Shown: piece after piece, positions 26,131-35,760 of the stretch
Layout of the letters: each line of letters starts with the position of its first letter
How positions within the stretch are numbered: position 1 is the first letter of the stretch
Assembly (NCBI GenBank): GCA_937920555.1
Contig: CAKZTM010000030.1
Coordinates: forward strand, 28,918-92,917
Origin: an uncultured Paracoccaceae bacterium
Lineage (GTDB): Bacteria > Pseudomonadota > Alphaproteobacteria > Rhodobacterales > Rhodobacteraceae
Reading direction: 5' to 3'
Length of the DNA: 64,000 nucleotides
Made by a program: the position numbers and the translations under genes
The notes under the pieces: model-generated
The model's input: only the letters and a program-made list of their open reading frames with translations
The model's database searches: none
What the model was told of the DNA's origin: nothing

Positions 26131-29088
26131 ATGAGTTCGGCTTTTAGTCCCCATGATCATTCCGGTATTTTTGGAATACCGCCAGGCTGCGATTTCTCCG
26201 TCACCTTCCTGAACGGCCTCAAAGAACGCCTGAAGGACCACCCGCCCGAGGCTCTGGCTCAGGTGGAAATATACACCAACACGCAACGCGCAAAACGACG
26301 TTGGGAAGACCTTCTCATCGACGGCAATGCCGGACTGCTTCCACAAATTCGCGTCGTAACCGATATTGGCAACGATCCCATTCTTGGCGGACCAGTTGAC
26401 CCAAATCAAACCGCACTTTTGACACGCCTAAACCTGATGCAGGCCGTCAAGATACTCTTGGAAAGCGGCGTTTCTCTTGCTCCACCTTCTGCCGCTTTTG
26501 AATTGGCAATTTCACTTCAGAAACTCCTTGATGAAATGGAAGGTGAAAACGTTGATCCTCGGGCACTTGAAAACCTCGACGTAGGTGAGCATTCCAATCA
26601 TTGGCAAACAGCTCTTCGCTTCTTGCAGGTAATAGAGCAGACCGCTCTTGCCGCCGACATACCTGAATTAGGGTCAGACGCCCGACAACGAGATGCCACG
26701 GAAGCTTTGGCACAAAGATGGGCTAAAAATCCGCCTCAACATCCGGTCTTCGTTGCCGGTTCAACGGGTTCGCGAGGAACAACAGCCCGCCTGATGGAGG
26801 CGGTTCTGACGCTACCCAATGGTGGGATCATATTGCCGGGATTTGATTTTGACCTCGACCCGGACAGTTGGGAAAAACTCGCTAACCAAAAAGACGCGGC
26901 CACAGACCATCCGCAATACGGATTTAGACAATTGGCGGACCGTTTGGGCTTTGATTTTAACACAGTGAAAAATTGGGCGGACATAAGCCCGGTTGAGCCC
27001 GCCCGAAATTCTTTGATCTCGCTGGCCATGTGTCCCGCTCCGGTTACCGATCAATGGTTATCCAAGGGACCGGAACATATAGAGATGCTACCCAGATCCA
27101 CCGGTAATCTACAACTCATGGAGGCCCCAAATGAGCGGTTTGAGGCAGCAGCCATTGCCTTGGCTCTGCGCGAGGCCGTCGAAGAAAACAAGCGCGCCGT
27201 TCTAATTACCCCGGATGCGACCCTGTCTCGCCGTGTCACCGCTGACCTTGAAAGATGGGGGATCGTACCCGATGACAGCGCCGGGGTTCCGTTGCGCTTT
27301 ACACCGCCCGCGGTCTTCACTGATCTTGTCGTCCAAGCGGCCCAAGAGCAGTTAAGCACAACCGATTTTCTGGCCATTCTCAAACATCCGCTTTGCGCAA
27401 CCGGCTGGGATCGCGGGAAACACCTTTCACTAACGCGGAAACTGGACGCGGAAAAATTGCGCGACATGGGTCCGGTCATTGATTGGAGCGCACTCAATGA
27501 TTGGGCCTCAGGTGTTGAAGGCGCTTCTCTTTGGGTTGGTTGGCTCCGAAGTGTATTTGAGCGATTGACGGCAAACCCCCAGGCCACTCTCTTAGACCAC
27601 ATGACAACCCATAAGCTGGTCGCATCGCAATTGGTGTCAGGGCCACAGGATGGAACAGACGACGCGTTATGGGACAAAGCCGCAGGTCAAAAGATCGCAG
27701 AGGTGTTCGGGCAAATCTCACAAGAGAGCGATTTTGCCCCTCTCCTTTCACGGTATGAATACTCAAGTATTTTTCGCAATATTGTGGCGTCCGAGACCGT
27801 CCGTGAGGAGGGCTTTTTGCCCGACAAGCGGATTGCCATTTGGGGACAACTTGAGGCGCGCGTACAAGCCGCCGATCTGGTTATTCTTGGCGGATTGAAC
27901 GAGGGAACATGGCCTAAACTGGCCCCGCCAGATCCGTGGCTCAGCCGGGATATGAGGCAAGTACTGGGTCTGCAATCACCTGAACGACGTATTGGTCTAT
28001 CAGCTCATGACTTTCAACAAGCCATCGCGAACAGCCATGTGATCCTCAGCCGGGCTGAAAAGGAAAACAACACACCCACAGTGGCGTCGCGGTGGTTAAC
28101 AAGATTGGAGAATTTGCTGCTCGGTCTGGGCGATGCCGGCAAACAGACCCTAAGCGACATGCGCGCGCGCGGCTCAAGTTACTTGCAACTGGCGCAAACA
28201 ATTGACATGCCCGCTCAGGATACGCCCGCTGCGCCCCGTCCATGCCCAGCGCCACCACTCACCAGCAGACCGGAGAGGATATCTGTCACACAAGTAGAGC
28301 GGCTCATCCGGGATCCGTTTTCCATCTATGCCGGAAGCATTCTCAAACTAAGACCACTTTTTCCTATAGGCAGGTCAGCCGATGCACGCGATCGCGGTAC
28401 CAGTTTCCACAAAGTTCTAGAAAATTTCGTCAGCGCCATTTCCAAAGGCGCACCGCCCAATGCGCGGGAGATATTTGATCAGATCGCAGATGAGACACTG
28501 GCCGAAGAGGTACCTTGGCCCTCGGAACGACGGCTTTGGCTGGGGCGCCTTTCGCGCATTGCGGACAGCTTCATAGAACGGGAAAGGGCGCGTCAGGCGC
28601 TAGGCGAACCACGTTTTCAGGAAATTTTGGGTGCAATCAAAATTCTGGATTTCTCCAGAGAACTCACACTATCGTGCAAGGCTGACCGGATCGATGTGGC
28701 AAAAGATGGGTCCATCGCCATCTACGACTATAAATCTAGCCTTCCTACGAAAACTCAGGAAAGACTGTTTTCAAAACAGCTTGAGCTGGAAGCTCACATG
28801 GCGATGCAAGGCGGGTTTGGGCCACTTGGCCGCGCCCGTGCTACGCGTCTTGAAATCATCGGCCTGTCCAAACCCAATGATTATATGGAACTTGATTGCG
28901 ACCCCGATGTAATCGCTGAAATGTGGCTTGAATTCCTTAAAGTCATGGCTCATTTCGAAGACCCTCAAAATGGGTACGCCGCTCGCTTGCGCCCCATGCG
29001 CGCAGATCAATGGGGGGATTACGATCATTTAGCTCGGCGCGGTGAGTGGGAAGACAATGCCCCATTAACCACTAGGCAAGTCCCATGA
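26131..29088 (+). CDS. addB: Double-strand break repair protein AddB (nuclease subunit)
   Basis: A 985-residue alphaproteobacterial AddB. The N-terminal part is a decayed superfamily 1 helicase fold without a functional Walker A. The middle carries VILGGLNEGTWPKLAPPDPWLSRDMR and SRAEKENNTPTVASRWL, both AddB landmarks. The C-terminal PD-(D/E)xK nuclease has RDRGTSFHKVLE and the catalytic AIYDYKSS. With AddA it resects broken ends and responds to Chi-like sites for RecA loading. ATG 26131 is chosen over TTG 26122. It is coupled to tsaE on one side and overlaps addA by ATGA on the other. Confidence 0.96.
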   Translation: MSSAFSPHDHSGIFGIPPGCDFSVTFLNGLKERLKDHPPEALAQVEIYTNTQRAKRRWEDLLIDGNAGLLPQIRVVTDIGNDPILGGPVDPNQTALLTRLNLMQAVKILLESGVSLAPPSAAFELAISLQKLLDEMEGENVDPRALENLDVGEHSNHWQTALRFLQVIEQTALAADIPELGSDARQRDATEALAQRWAKNPPQHPVFVAGSTGSRGTTARLMEAVLTLPNGGIILPGFDFDLDPDSWEKLANQKDAATDHPQYGFRQLADRLGFDFNTVKNWADISPVEPARNSLISLAMCPAPVTDQWLSKGPEHIEMLPRSTGNLQLMEAPNERFEAAAIALALREAVEENKRAVLITPDATLSRRVTADLERWGIVPDDSAGVPLRFTPPAVFTDLVVQAAQEQLSTTDFLAILKHPLCATGWDRGKHLSLTRKLDAEKLRDMGPVIDWSALNDWASGVEGASLWVGWLRSVFERLTANPQATLLDHMTTHKLVASQLVSGPQDGTDDALWDKAAGQKIAEVFGQISQESDFAPLLSRYEYSSIFRNIVASETVREEGFLPDKRIAIWGQLEARVQAADLVILGGLNEGTWPKLAPPDPWLSRDMRQVLGLQSPERRIGLSAHDFQQAIANSHVILSRAEKENNTPTVASRWLTRLENLLLGLGDAGKQTLSDMRARGSSYLQLAQTIDMPAQDTPAAPRPCPAPPLTSRPERISVTQVERLIRDPFSIYAGSILKLRPLFPIGRSADARDRGTSFHKVLENFVSAISKGAPPNAREIFDQIADETLAEEVPWPSERRLWLGRLSRIADSFIERERARQALGEPRFQEILGAIKILDFSRELTLSCKADRIDVAKDGSIAIYDYKSSLPTKTQERLFSKQLELEAHMAMQGGFGPLGRARATRLEIIGLSKPNDYMELDCDPDVIAEMWLEFLKVMAHFEDPQNGYAARLRPMRADQWGDYDHLARRGEWEDNAPLTTRQVP

Positions 29089-32000
29089 TCGCAGATGCCA
29101 CAAAACTTCAAAACTTGGCCTCCCGGCCCGAAAGCTCTGCCTGGGTTTCTGCAAATGCCGGATCAGGCAAAACGAGAGTTCTAACAGACCGGGTTGCCCG
29201 GCTTCTGTTGGCCGGTAATCAGCCGCAAAAAATTCTGTGCCTGACCTATACCAAAGCCGCCGCCGCCGAGATGCAAAACCGGCTGTTCAAGCGTCTTGGC
29301 GAATGGGCAATGATGGACGATGCATCATTGCGCGCGGCCCTGACGATGGTTGGGGAGAACGGCGACCAATACGGCGTTGAGGCCCTTCGGCAGACAAGAA
29401 CCCACTTTGCGCGCGCATTGGAAACACCCGGTGGGCTAAAGATTCAGACCATCCACGCGTTTTGCGCAGGTCTCTTGCGCCGATTTCCAGTGGAGGCGGG
29501 CATCTCCCCACAGTTTAGGGAAATGGAGGAAGGACAAACTGCCCTTCTTCGTGCGAGCATTCTGGACGATATGGCGCGGGCAGATGATCCAAAAGCGTTT
29601 GATGCGCTGGCCCGAAACCTGACCAATGAAGATGGGTTGGACCGACTGCTTCTCGATGTTTTGAAAAACCGAGACTTGTTCAACCAATTTGATCGGCACG
29701 TGTTGGCGGCAAAATTGGGGGTAGCGGCAGACGCAACCGCTTCAGATATCCAAACCGCCGCAATGACAGCCCTAAAAGAAGATATAAGCCAAGCGCTGAT
29801 TAGCTATCTTGCGTCAAGTACCGTTGGGAAGGAAAAAACCGCTGGGCACGCTCTGGATATCGCAGTTAAAGCAGAGGCCGCTCAGGCATTGAATGCGCTG
29901 GAAGATGGCTTTCTAACCAAGGCAAAAACGCCACTCGCCAGCGGATTGCCGTCGGCAAATACAAAGAAAAATCAAAGTGACTTCGCCCAAGCCCTAGAAC
30001 ACATCAAAGAGACGGTATTTGAAGCCCGGCAGAAGGTTCTCGCTATTCGCGCCCTCAACCGTGCCCATGACCTGCATTTATTCGCGAAACCCTTCATTCA
30101 GAATTACGAGGCCGCAAAATCCGCTCAAAGTTTGCTCGACTTCGATGACCTCATTTACCGCACGCGAAATCTGCTTTCGACCCAAGACATGACCCAATGG
30201 GTGCTTTACCGGCTGGACAACGGGATTGACCATATTTTGGTGGATGAGGCACAGGACACATCGCCTATTCAATGGGACATTATCCAACATTTAAGCGAAG
30301 AATTTACGGCCGGACAAAGTGCATCACCAACCAACCGAACGCTTTTTGTCGTTGGGGACAAGAAGCAGTCAATCTTTGGGTTTCAGGGCGCCGACCCAGA
30401 TGAATTTCATGCCAAAAAGGACGAGTTTGGAGCCCGCTTCTCAAACGCCTCAAAGAAGCTCGATACAATTGAGCTGCCGACATCGTTTCGAAGCGCAAAG
30501 CCCATCCTTGAGCTGGTGGATCAAGCCTTTCGCGATGATCAAGGCGCATTGGGTGGCCCGCCGGTGCATTTGGCGTTGGATGAAACACCGGGCCGGGTCG
30601 ATCTGTGGCCATTTGAGAAGCCTTCGGGCGAAAAGAACAACCATCCTTGGTGGAGCCCGGTCGATACGATCCCAGATGAAAACCCGGTGCATGTACTGGC
30701 CTCCAAAATAGCACGCTATGTTAAAGATCTGATCGTCACCAAAACCTCGCTTCCCACCAAAGATGGCAGTAGGCCCATCCAGCCCGGTGATTTTTTGATC
30801 CTCGTGCGGTCCCGGACGCGGTTTTTCCATATCTTAATCGACCAACTCAAGAAAAATGACGTGCCCGTTGCCGGTGCCGACCGCATGAAAATCGGGGAGC
30901 AATTGGCGGTTCGCGACTTACTTTCGCTGTTGCGGTTTTTGGACAATGAGCTGGACGATCTATCATTGGCCGAAGCTCTGAGATCCCCGATATTCGGGCT
31001 GACCGAGGGCGAATTGTTCGAATGTGCTCATGGCAGGAAGGGCAGCTTATGGGACGCATTGCGCAAGAGCCGTCATACCAGCGCGATAGAGATGCTGGGG
31101 GACCTGCGTAAAAACGCGGACTTCATCCGTCCATACGAGCTGCTCAGCCGCATTTTGACATTTCAAGGGACGCGCGAACGCATGACTGCGCGCCTCGGTA
31201 TGGAGTGCCAAGACGCCATTGACGAGCTGTTGTCCCAAACAATCGCGTTTGAGGCCGTTCAAGCCCCCACTTTGGGCGGATTTCTTCATTGGCTTTCCGT
31301 GCGTGACATCGAGATCAAACGCGATATGGATGCCGGCCGCAACGAAGTCAGGGTCATGACAGTCCATGGCGCAAAAGGCCTTGAAGCGCCCGTTGTGATG
31401 TTACCAGACACTACCGTGCTCAGCCCCGGCAACAAGAAGCCTCCAATTGGCGAGGTTGATGGTCAGGCCTTTTGGTCGCAATCCAAGGAAAACGAGCCAC
31501 TTGCCTTGCAAGAGATTGATAAGGCGCGGGCCGAGCGAGACAAATACGAATATGCGCGGCTGCTCTATGTGGCGCTCACGCGGGCTGAAAACTGGCTTAT
31601 TGTTGCTGGTGCCGGCCAAGAACATTCGGACCAACATCGGTGGTACACTCGGGTTGCCAATGCCATGACAGCTTTGGACGCCACACAAAACGGAGATGTA
31701 TTGTCCCTCACCCACAACTGGCAGGGTGATCACATTGAGACGCCACAAACCGAAACGACCTCCCCCACCCACCCGAATTGGATGCGGGAAAAACCAAAAG
31801 CCCATCCCAAACCAATGGAGCCGATATCTCCATCGAAATTTGCGGGTCCGCATGCGCTTCCGGGTGATCATGATGATAATGGCACAAAGCGTGGTGATCT
31901 TATCCACCGGCTTTTGGAGGTTTTGCCAACTCAACCGGAACAGGAATGGGCCGATCTAACGGCCCAGCTTTGCACACCGGATTTCGATCCTACTGATATC

Positions 32001-32378
32001 CTTCAAGAAGTCGCGGGCGTGATCAACAACCCAGATCTGGCCAACTTGTTTGACCAACAGGCATTGGTCGAGGTCGCGATCACAGCGCAATTGGATGAGC
32101 GTGATGGGCAGGTCATGTCTGGACGTATCGACAGACTGGTTATATCCCCCGATCAAATCTTGGCTGTTGATTTTAAATCCAACCGTGTGATCCCGCCCGA
32201 TGTTGCCAAAGTTCCCAAAGCAATTTTGGCCCAACAAGGCGCCTATGCCGCCGCTTTGCTGAAAATTTATCCCCAACATGAGATTAAAACAGCAATTGTT
32301 TGGACCAGAACTTCACAGCTTATGGCATTGCCGCACGATGACGTGATCGAAGCCCTCCGGTCTGCAACAACATCTTGA
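29085..32378 (+). CDS. addA: Double-strand break repair helicase-nuclease AddA
   Basis: A 1097-residue UvrD/Rep-type helicase with C-terminal nuclease. Motif I is SANAGSGKTRVLTDRV, motif II LVDEAQDTSPIQW, motif III FVVGDKKQSIFGFQGADP, motif V VMTVHGAKGLEAPVV, and motif VI YVALTRAENWL. The RecB-like nuclease near the end shows RGDLIHRLLE and ILAVDFKSNR. It is the 3'-5' motor and one nuclease of the AddAB complex acting on double-strand ends. The start overlaps the addB stop by four bases, and trxA follows after 64 nt. Confidence 0.97.
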   Translation: MIADATKLQNLASRPESSAWVSANAGSGKTRVLTDRVARLLLAGNQPQKILCLTYTKAAAAEMQNRLFKRLGEWAMMDDASLRAALTMVGENGDQYGVEALRQTRTHFARALETPGGLKIQTIHAFCAGLLRRFPVEAGISPQFREMEEGQTALLRASILDDMARADDPKAFDALARNLTNEDGLDRLLLDVLKNRDLFNQFDRHVLAAKLGVAADATASDIQTAAMTALKEDISQALISYLASSTVGKEKTAGHALDIAVKAEAAQALNALEDGFLTKAKTPLASGLPSANTKKNQSDFAQALEHIKETVFEARQKVLAIRALNRAHDLHLFAKPFIQNYEAAKSAQSLLDFDDLIYRTRNLLSTQDMTQWVLYRLDNGIDHILVDEAQDTSPIQWDIIQHLSEEFTAGQSASPTNRTLFVVGDKKQSIFGFQGADPDEFHAKKDEFGARFSNASKKLDTIELPTSFRSAKPILELVDQAFRDDQGALGGPPVHLALDETPGRVDLWPFEKPSGEKNNHPWWSPVDTIPDENPVHVLASKIARYVKDLIVTKTSLPTKDGSRPIQPGDFLILVRSRTRFFHILIDQLKKNDVPVAGADRMKIGEQLAVRDLLSLLRFLDNELDDLSLAEALRSPIFGLTEGELFECAHGRKGSLWDALRKSRHTSAIEMLGDLRKNADFIRPYELLSRILTFQGTRERMTARLGMECQDAIDELLSQTIAFEAVQAPTLGGFLHWLSVRDIEIKRDMDAGRNEVRVMTVHGAKGLEAPVVMLPDTTVLSPGNKKPPIGEVDGQAFWSQSKENEPLALQEIDKARAERDKYEYARLLYVALTRAENWLIVAGAGQEHSDQHRWYTRVANAMTALDATQNGDVLSLTHNWQGDHIETPQTETTSPTHPNWMREKPKAHPKPMEPISPSKFAGPHALPGDHDDNGTKRGDLIHRLLEVLPTQPEQEWADLTAQLCTPDFDPTDILQEVAGVINNPDLANLFDQQALVEVAITAQLDERDGQVMSGRIDRLVISPDQILAVDFKSNRVIPPDVAKVPKAILAQQGAYAAALLKIYPQHEIKTAIVWTRTSQLMALPHDDVIEALRSATTS

Positions 32379-32442
32379 CCAGACAAAGTCGGATACCTAG
32401 GTTGACGCTCTAAATATTGAAGTACCGACTGGAGCAAAGAAA

Positions 32443-32763
32443 ATGGCCACCGTTAAAGTAACAGACGACACATTCGAGGCTGAAGTGAAAAACTCAGATA
32501 TCCCTGTTGTCGTAGATTTTTGGGCAGAATGGTGCGGCCCATGCAAACAGATTGGCCCGGCTCTTGAAGAGCTTGCAGCCGAATATGATGGCCGTATCAA
32601 GATTGCTAAGGTCAATGTTGACGAAAACCCCAACTCGCCGTCGCAGTTTGGTGTTCGCGGCATTCCTGCTCTGTTCATGTTCAAAGGTGGCGAGGTCGTC
32701 TCAAACAAAACCGGCGCGGCACCCAAAGCGGCACTCCAAGGCTGGATTGAAGAAAGTCTCTAA
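32443..32763 (+). CDS. trxA: Thioredoxin 1
   Basis: A 106-residue classical thioredoxin with the active site W30-C31-G-P-C34-K35, the buried Asp in VVVDFWAEW and the cis-proline in [10 protein letters not shown]. It is the general cytosolic dithiol reductant, reduced by thioredoxin reductase. The 64-nt gap to addA contains TTGACG, so it may also have its own promoter. A strong intrinsic terminator follows 25 bases after the stop. Confidence 0.98.
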   Translation: MATVKVTDDTFEAEVKNSDIPVVVDFWAEWCGPCKQIGPALEELAAEYDGRIKIAKVNVDENPNSPSQFGVRGIPALFMFKGGEVVSNKTGAAPKAALQGWIEESL

Positions 32764-32765
32764 GC

Positions 32766-33203
32766 TTGCGACAAAACCGAATTTTAAGCGGCGTCCGAAA
32801 TTTTGGACGCCGTTTTTTGTTTGCCTGGTTGTTGGGCATTGCTGGTCTAGCCACAGCCACCGCAAATACGCGCGACCTTGAAGTGCTTTTCGGCACTTGG
32901 GGAAATGACCAACAATGTGCGGGTGAAATGATCAAAGAGGGCGGTACGCTGCGCGCCAAGCCGTTCATTTTAGGTCCCGAGTGGCTTAAGCATGGCGCGG
33001 CTTGGTGCCGTCTGGACTGGTTTCCCGCCCAAACGCAGCCAAGCCGCATTTTTGTGGCTGCTCGGGCCCTGTGCGGCGAGGATGCAGCCAGACCCTATGG
33101 GCTGGCATTTCTCTATGAGGTGCAAGACGGAATAGAGCAAATGACGTTATTTTGGGATGAGGTGCTGGTGAACGGCCCCTTGCCCAGATGCGCCTCATCC
33201 TAA
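32766..33203 (+). CDS. Small secreted protein of unknown function with four or five cysteines
   Basis: I do not recognise this 145-residue product. From TTG 32766 it has a good Sec signal: a basic start with two arginines, a hydrophobic core FLFAWLLGIAGL and probable cleavage after ATA. The mature part of about 110 residues has C in NDQQCAG, AAWCRLDWF, RALCGED and PRCASS, which could form two disulfides. A downstream TTG at 32817 would remove the basic part of the signal. The trxA terminator hairpin lies inside the signal-peptide coding region if the longer start is right, so expression level is questionable. Codon use matches neighbours, and it is co-directional with trxA. Confidence 0.6.
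   Translation: MRQNRILSGVRNFGRRFLFAWLLGIAGLATATANTRDLEVLFGTWGNDQQCAGEMIKEGGTLRAKPFILGPEWLKHGAAWCRLDWFPAQTQPSRIFVAARALCGEDAARPYGLAFLYEVQDGIEQMTLFWDEVLVNGPLPRCASS
32789..32822 (+). terminator. Intrinsic terminator after trxA
   Basis: An 8-base stem (32789-32796 with 32805-32812) extended by inner A-T pairs is followed by TTTTTTGTTT. It begins 25 bases after the trxA stop. It also overlaps the start of the next coding frame. Confidence 0.88.
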
Positions 33204-33284
33204 AGGCGGTCACGTCACCCCACCTTTTGAGAGACCTAAACAAAGCGCTGCTCAATTGGACAGACAACCCAAAGCCGCTCCGCG

Positions 33285-33321
33285 TTAACCAAACTTAAAC
33301 GCCGCTGCCTTCATGCCTTAA
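33285..33321. promoter_or_regulatory. Clustered TTAA half-sites upstream of comM (possible CtrA region)
   Basis: TTAACC at 33285-33290, TTAA at 33295-33298 (spacing six, one short of the CtrA consensus) and TTAACC at 33318-33323 lie within 65 bp of the comM start. CtrA controls competence and motility genes in Rhodobacterales, so the cluster is suggestive, but the spacing is not consensus. Confidence 0.25.
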
Positions 33322-33349
33322 CCAGCGTTGCAACAACTGGGAGTAAGAC

Positions 33350-34858
33350 ATGGTAGCACTTGCCTACACGGTGGCTTTTGAAGGTGTTGCCGCAAGATTG
33401 GTAGAAGTTCAGTGCGCTGTCGTGGCAGGGCTACCTGCATTCAACATTGTAGGGCTTCCCGATAAGGCAGTATCTGAGGCGCGCGAACGCGTGCGCGCGG
33501 CGATTACCGCGCTTGGTCTGGCGCTCCCTGCAAAACGGATCACCATCAACCTCAGTCCCGCAGATCTCCCAAAGGAGGGCTCCCATTTCGACCTGCCCAT
33601 AGCGCTTGCATTGCTTGCAGCCATGAATGCCATTCCCGCTGATGAAGTGTCGCGACAAGTCGCACTAGGGGAACTTTCACTATCGGGCGATCTGGTGACC
33701 GTTTTAGGCACGCTTCCTGCTGCGCTTGCAGCTGCCGAGGCCGATCTTGGGCTAATTTGTCCATCTGATTGTGGTCAGGAAGCGGCTTGGGTTGGAGCGT
33801 GTCAGGTGACAGCACCCGTTTCCCTATTGGCGATCATGAACCATTTGAATGGCAAGGCGGTATTGCCCAACGCGGAACCCGGCCGGATTGAAGCGACGGG
33901 CTGTCCGCGCGACATGTCAGATGTAAAAGGACAAGAACGGGCCAAACGGGCTTTGGAAATATCTGCAGCGGGACGACATCACTACTTGATGATCGGTGCT
34001 CCGGGATCAGGTAAGTCGATGATGGCCCGTCGCCTGCCCGGCATTCTGCCACAACTCAGCGCCGAAGAAGCGTTAGAGACCTCAATGATCCACTCAGTGG
34101 CCGGGTTATTGGGAAAAGGCGGCATTTCTTATGCCCGACCGTTTATGAGCCCTCATCACACAGCCTCCATGCCCGCAATTGTTGGTGGTGGCCGAAACGC
34201 CAAACCCGGTGAAATTTCTCTGGCCCATCACGGCGTTCTGTTCATGGATGAATTTCCCGAGTTCCCTCGCGCCGTGCTCGAAACCCTTCGTCAACCATTG
34301 GAGACAGGAGATGTGGTCGTCAGCCGCGCCAATGCTCATGTGCGCTACCCGTGCAAATTCCTTCTTGTGGCTGCAGCCAACCCGTGCCGCTGCGGGCATA
34401 TGGCCGATCCTGAACGGGCCTGCGCCCGCGTGCCCATTTGTGGCGAAGATTACTTAGGCCGGATTTCAGGGCCACTTATGGACCGATTTGACTTGCGCGT
34501 TGAAGTGCCGCCCGTCTCTCTGTCAGATTTGACCATCGATACACCCGCAGAAAGTTCGGCCACGATATCAATGCGAGTGGAAGCCGCACGAAAGGTTCAG
34601 CTTAACCGCTACAAGGGGCAAAACGGCATCCGTGTGAATGCCGACGTAGACGGGGAGGCATTGGATGAGGTTGCCACACCAGACGCGGAAGGCATCGATC
34701 TGTTGCACAAGGTGGCCGAGAAATACCGGTTAAGTGCGCGCGGGTATCACCGCATCCTCAGGGTCGCCCGCACGATAGCCGATCTGGATGGTTCAGCCGG
34801 GGTCAAACGCCCTCATGTCGCCGAAGCCGCCGGCTACCGCGTCACCTATGTGAATTAG
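33350..34858 (+). CDS. comM: YifB/ComM family Mg-chelatase-like AAA+ ATPase
   Basis: A 502-residue protein. The N-terminal Lon-protease-like fold ChlI domain (LVEVQCAVVAGLPAFNIVGLPDKAVSEARERVRAAI) precedes an AAA+ module with Walker A GAPGSGKSMMARRLPGILP, Walker B VLFMDEFPEFPRAVLETLRQPLE, and the zinc-like cluster ANPCRCGH ... CARVPICGEDY. The C-terminal part is the Mg_chelatase_C block ending in VAEAAGYR. ComM is a hexameric helicase promoting branch migration during natural transformation. ATG 33350 follows GGGAG. Its last 17 bases overlap the convergent esterase gene. Confidence 0.95.
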   Translation: MVALAYTVAFEGVAARLVEVQCAVVAGLPAFNIVGLPDKAVSEARERVRAAITALGLALPAKRITINLSPADLPKEGSHFDLPIALALLAAMNAIPADEVSRQVALGELSLSGDLVTVLGTLPAALAAAEADLGLICPSDCGQEAAWVGACQVTAPVSLLAIMNHLNGKAVLPNAEPGRIEATGCPRDMSDVKGQERAKRALEISAAGRHHYLMIGAPGSGKSMMARRLPGILPQLSAEEALETSMIHSVAGLLGKGGISYARPFMSPHHTASMPAIVGGGRNAKPGEISLAHHGVLFMDEFPEFPRAVLETLRQPLETGDVVVSRANAHVRYPCKFLLVAAANPCRCGHMADPERACARVPICGEDYLGRISGPLMDRFDLRVEVPPVSLSDLTIDTPAESSATISMRVEAARKVQLNRYKGQNGIRVNADVDGEALDEVATPDAEGIDLLHKVAEKYRLSARGYHRILRVARTIADLDGSAGVKRPHVAEAAGYRVTYVN

Positions 34859-35759
34859 CCTCGAACTGACCGTTCAAAAACGCAGCGATCGCCTCAACTG
34901 CTTCCGTTGCCTCTGGCACCCTGTCGTGGAAGGTCTGCCACACATGATAGGTGTGGTCCCAAGTTTGCACGGTAACATCAACATCGAACTCACGCAGCCG
35001 CTCTGCCATCCTGAGCGCATCATCAAACAGCACCTCTTTTTGGGAGACCTGAAGCAGCACCGGCGGCGCACCGTTAAAGCTGCCAAAGACCGGTGAGGCG
35101 CGTGGATCAGTGCCATCCGCGTCGCCCATATATCGCTCGGTCAGTTCATCGAACCGCTCCACGGGCAGCATCACCTCGGTGGCATTGTTCGACACAATCG
35201 TCTCAGAGGAATTCGTCACGTCTGTCCAAGGAGACAAGCCCACGACCGCGAAAGGCAGCGGGAGCTTGGCTTTACAAATCCCGTGCAAAAGTGCCAACGA
35301 AAGCCCGCCGCCAGCGCTATCCCCGGCAATGGCAATCTGGGTATAGCCCTTCTCCAACAGCGCAACGTAGCAGGCCATCGCATCTTCATAAGCCGCTGGA
35401 AACTTGGCTTTGGTCGACAATCTGTAATCAGGGACAAATGTGGTCAATTCCGTCGACTGCGCAATTCGTGCAGCCAACTTTCGGTGCGTTTCCGGAGATC
35501 CAAGAGAATAGGCCCCACCATGAAAATACAACAGCGCCGATCTAGGCTTGGTGCTCTTAGGATGAGCCACAACAGTTGGCACTTCAAAGCTATCCGACGC
35601 CAAGGTCGTCTCGGAATACGACACTCCAGGCACTTCGGCAAAAAGCTTCGATTGCTTTAACAGCCGCGCATGAGCCACGGCGGGTTCAGAGATTTTCGCC
35701 AAAGCTGGCCGCTCGAACGTTTTCAGCAACCAGTTCAAAATACTAAGCTGAATGGACAT
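34842..35759 (-). CDS. Alpha/beta hydrolase, hormone-sensitive-lipase-type esterase
   Basis: A 305-residue esterase. YFHGGAYSLGS provides the HGG oxyanion motif, VPDYRLSTKAKFPAAYEDAM is the HSL-family loop, and the nucleophile is in IAGDSAGGGLSLAL. The acid is probably in LLQVSQKEVLFDDALRMAERL and the His in WDHTYHVWQTF. It would hydrolyse short-chain acyl esters in the cytoplasm. It is the last gene of the reverse-strand run rsmI-yraN-gshB, one base after gshB, and its 3' end overlaps comM by 17 bases in the opposite direction. The natural substrate is unknown. Confidence 0.92.
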   Translation of the reverse strand: MSIQLSILNWLLKTFERPALAKISEPAVAHARLLKQSKLFAEVPGVSYSETTLASDSFEVPTVVAHPKSTKPRSALLYFHGGAYSLGSPETHRKLAARIAQSTELTTFVPDYRLSTKAKFPAAYEDAMACYVALLEKGYTQIAIAGDSAGGGLSLALLHGICKAKLPLPFAVVGLSPWTDVTNSSETIVSNNATEVMLPVERFDELTERYMGDADGTDPRASPVFGSFNGAPPVLLQVSQKEVLFDDALRMAERLREFDVDVTVQTWDHTYHVWQTFHDRVPEATEAVEAIAAFLNGQFEANSHR

Positions 35760-35760
35760 A

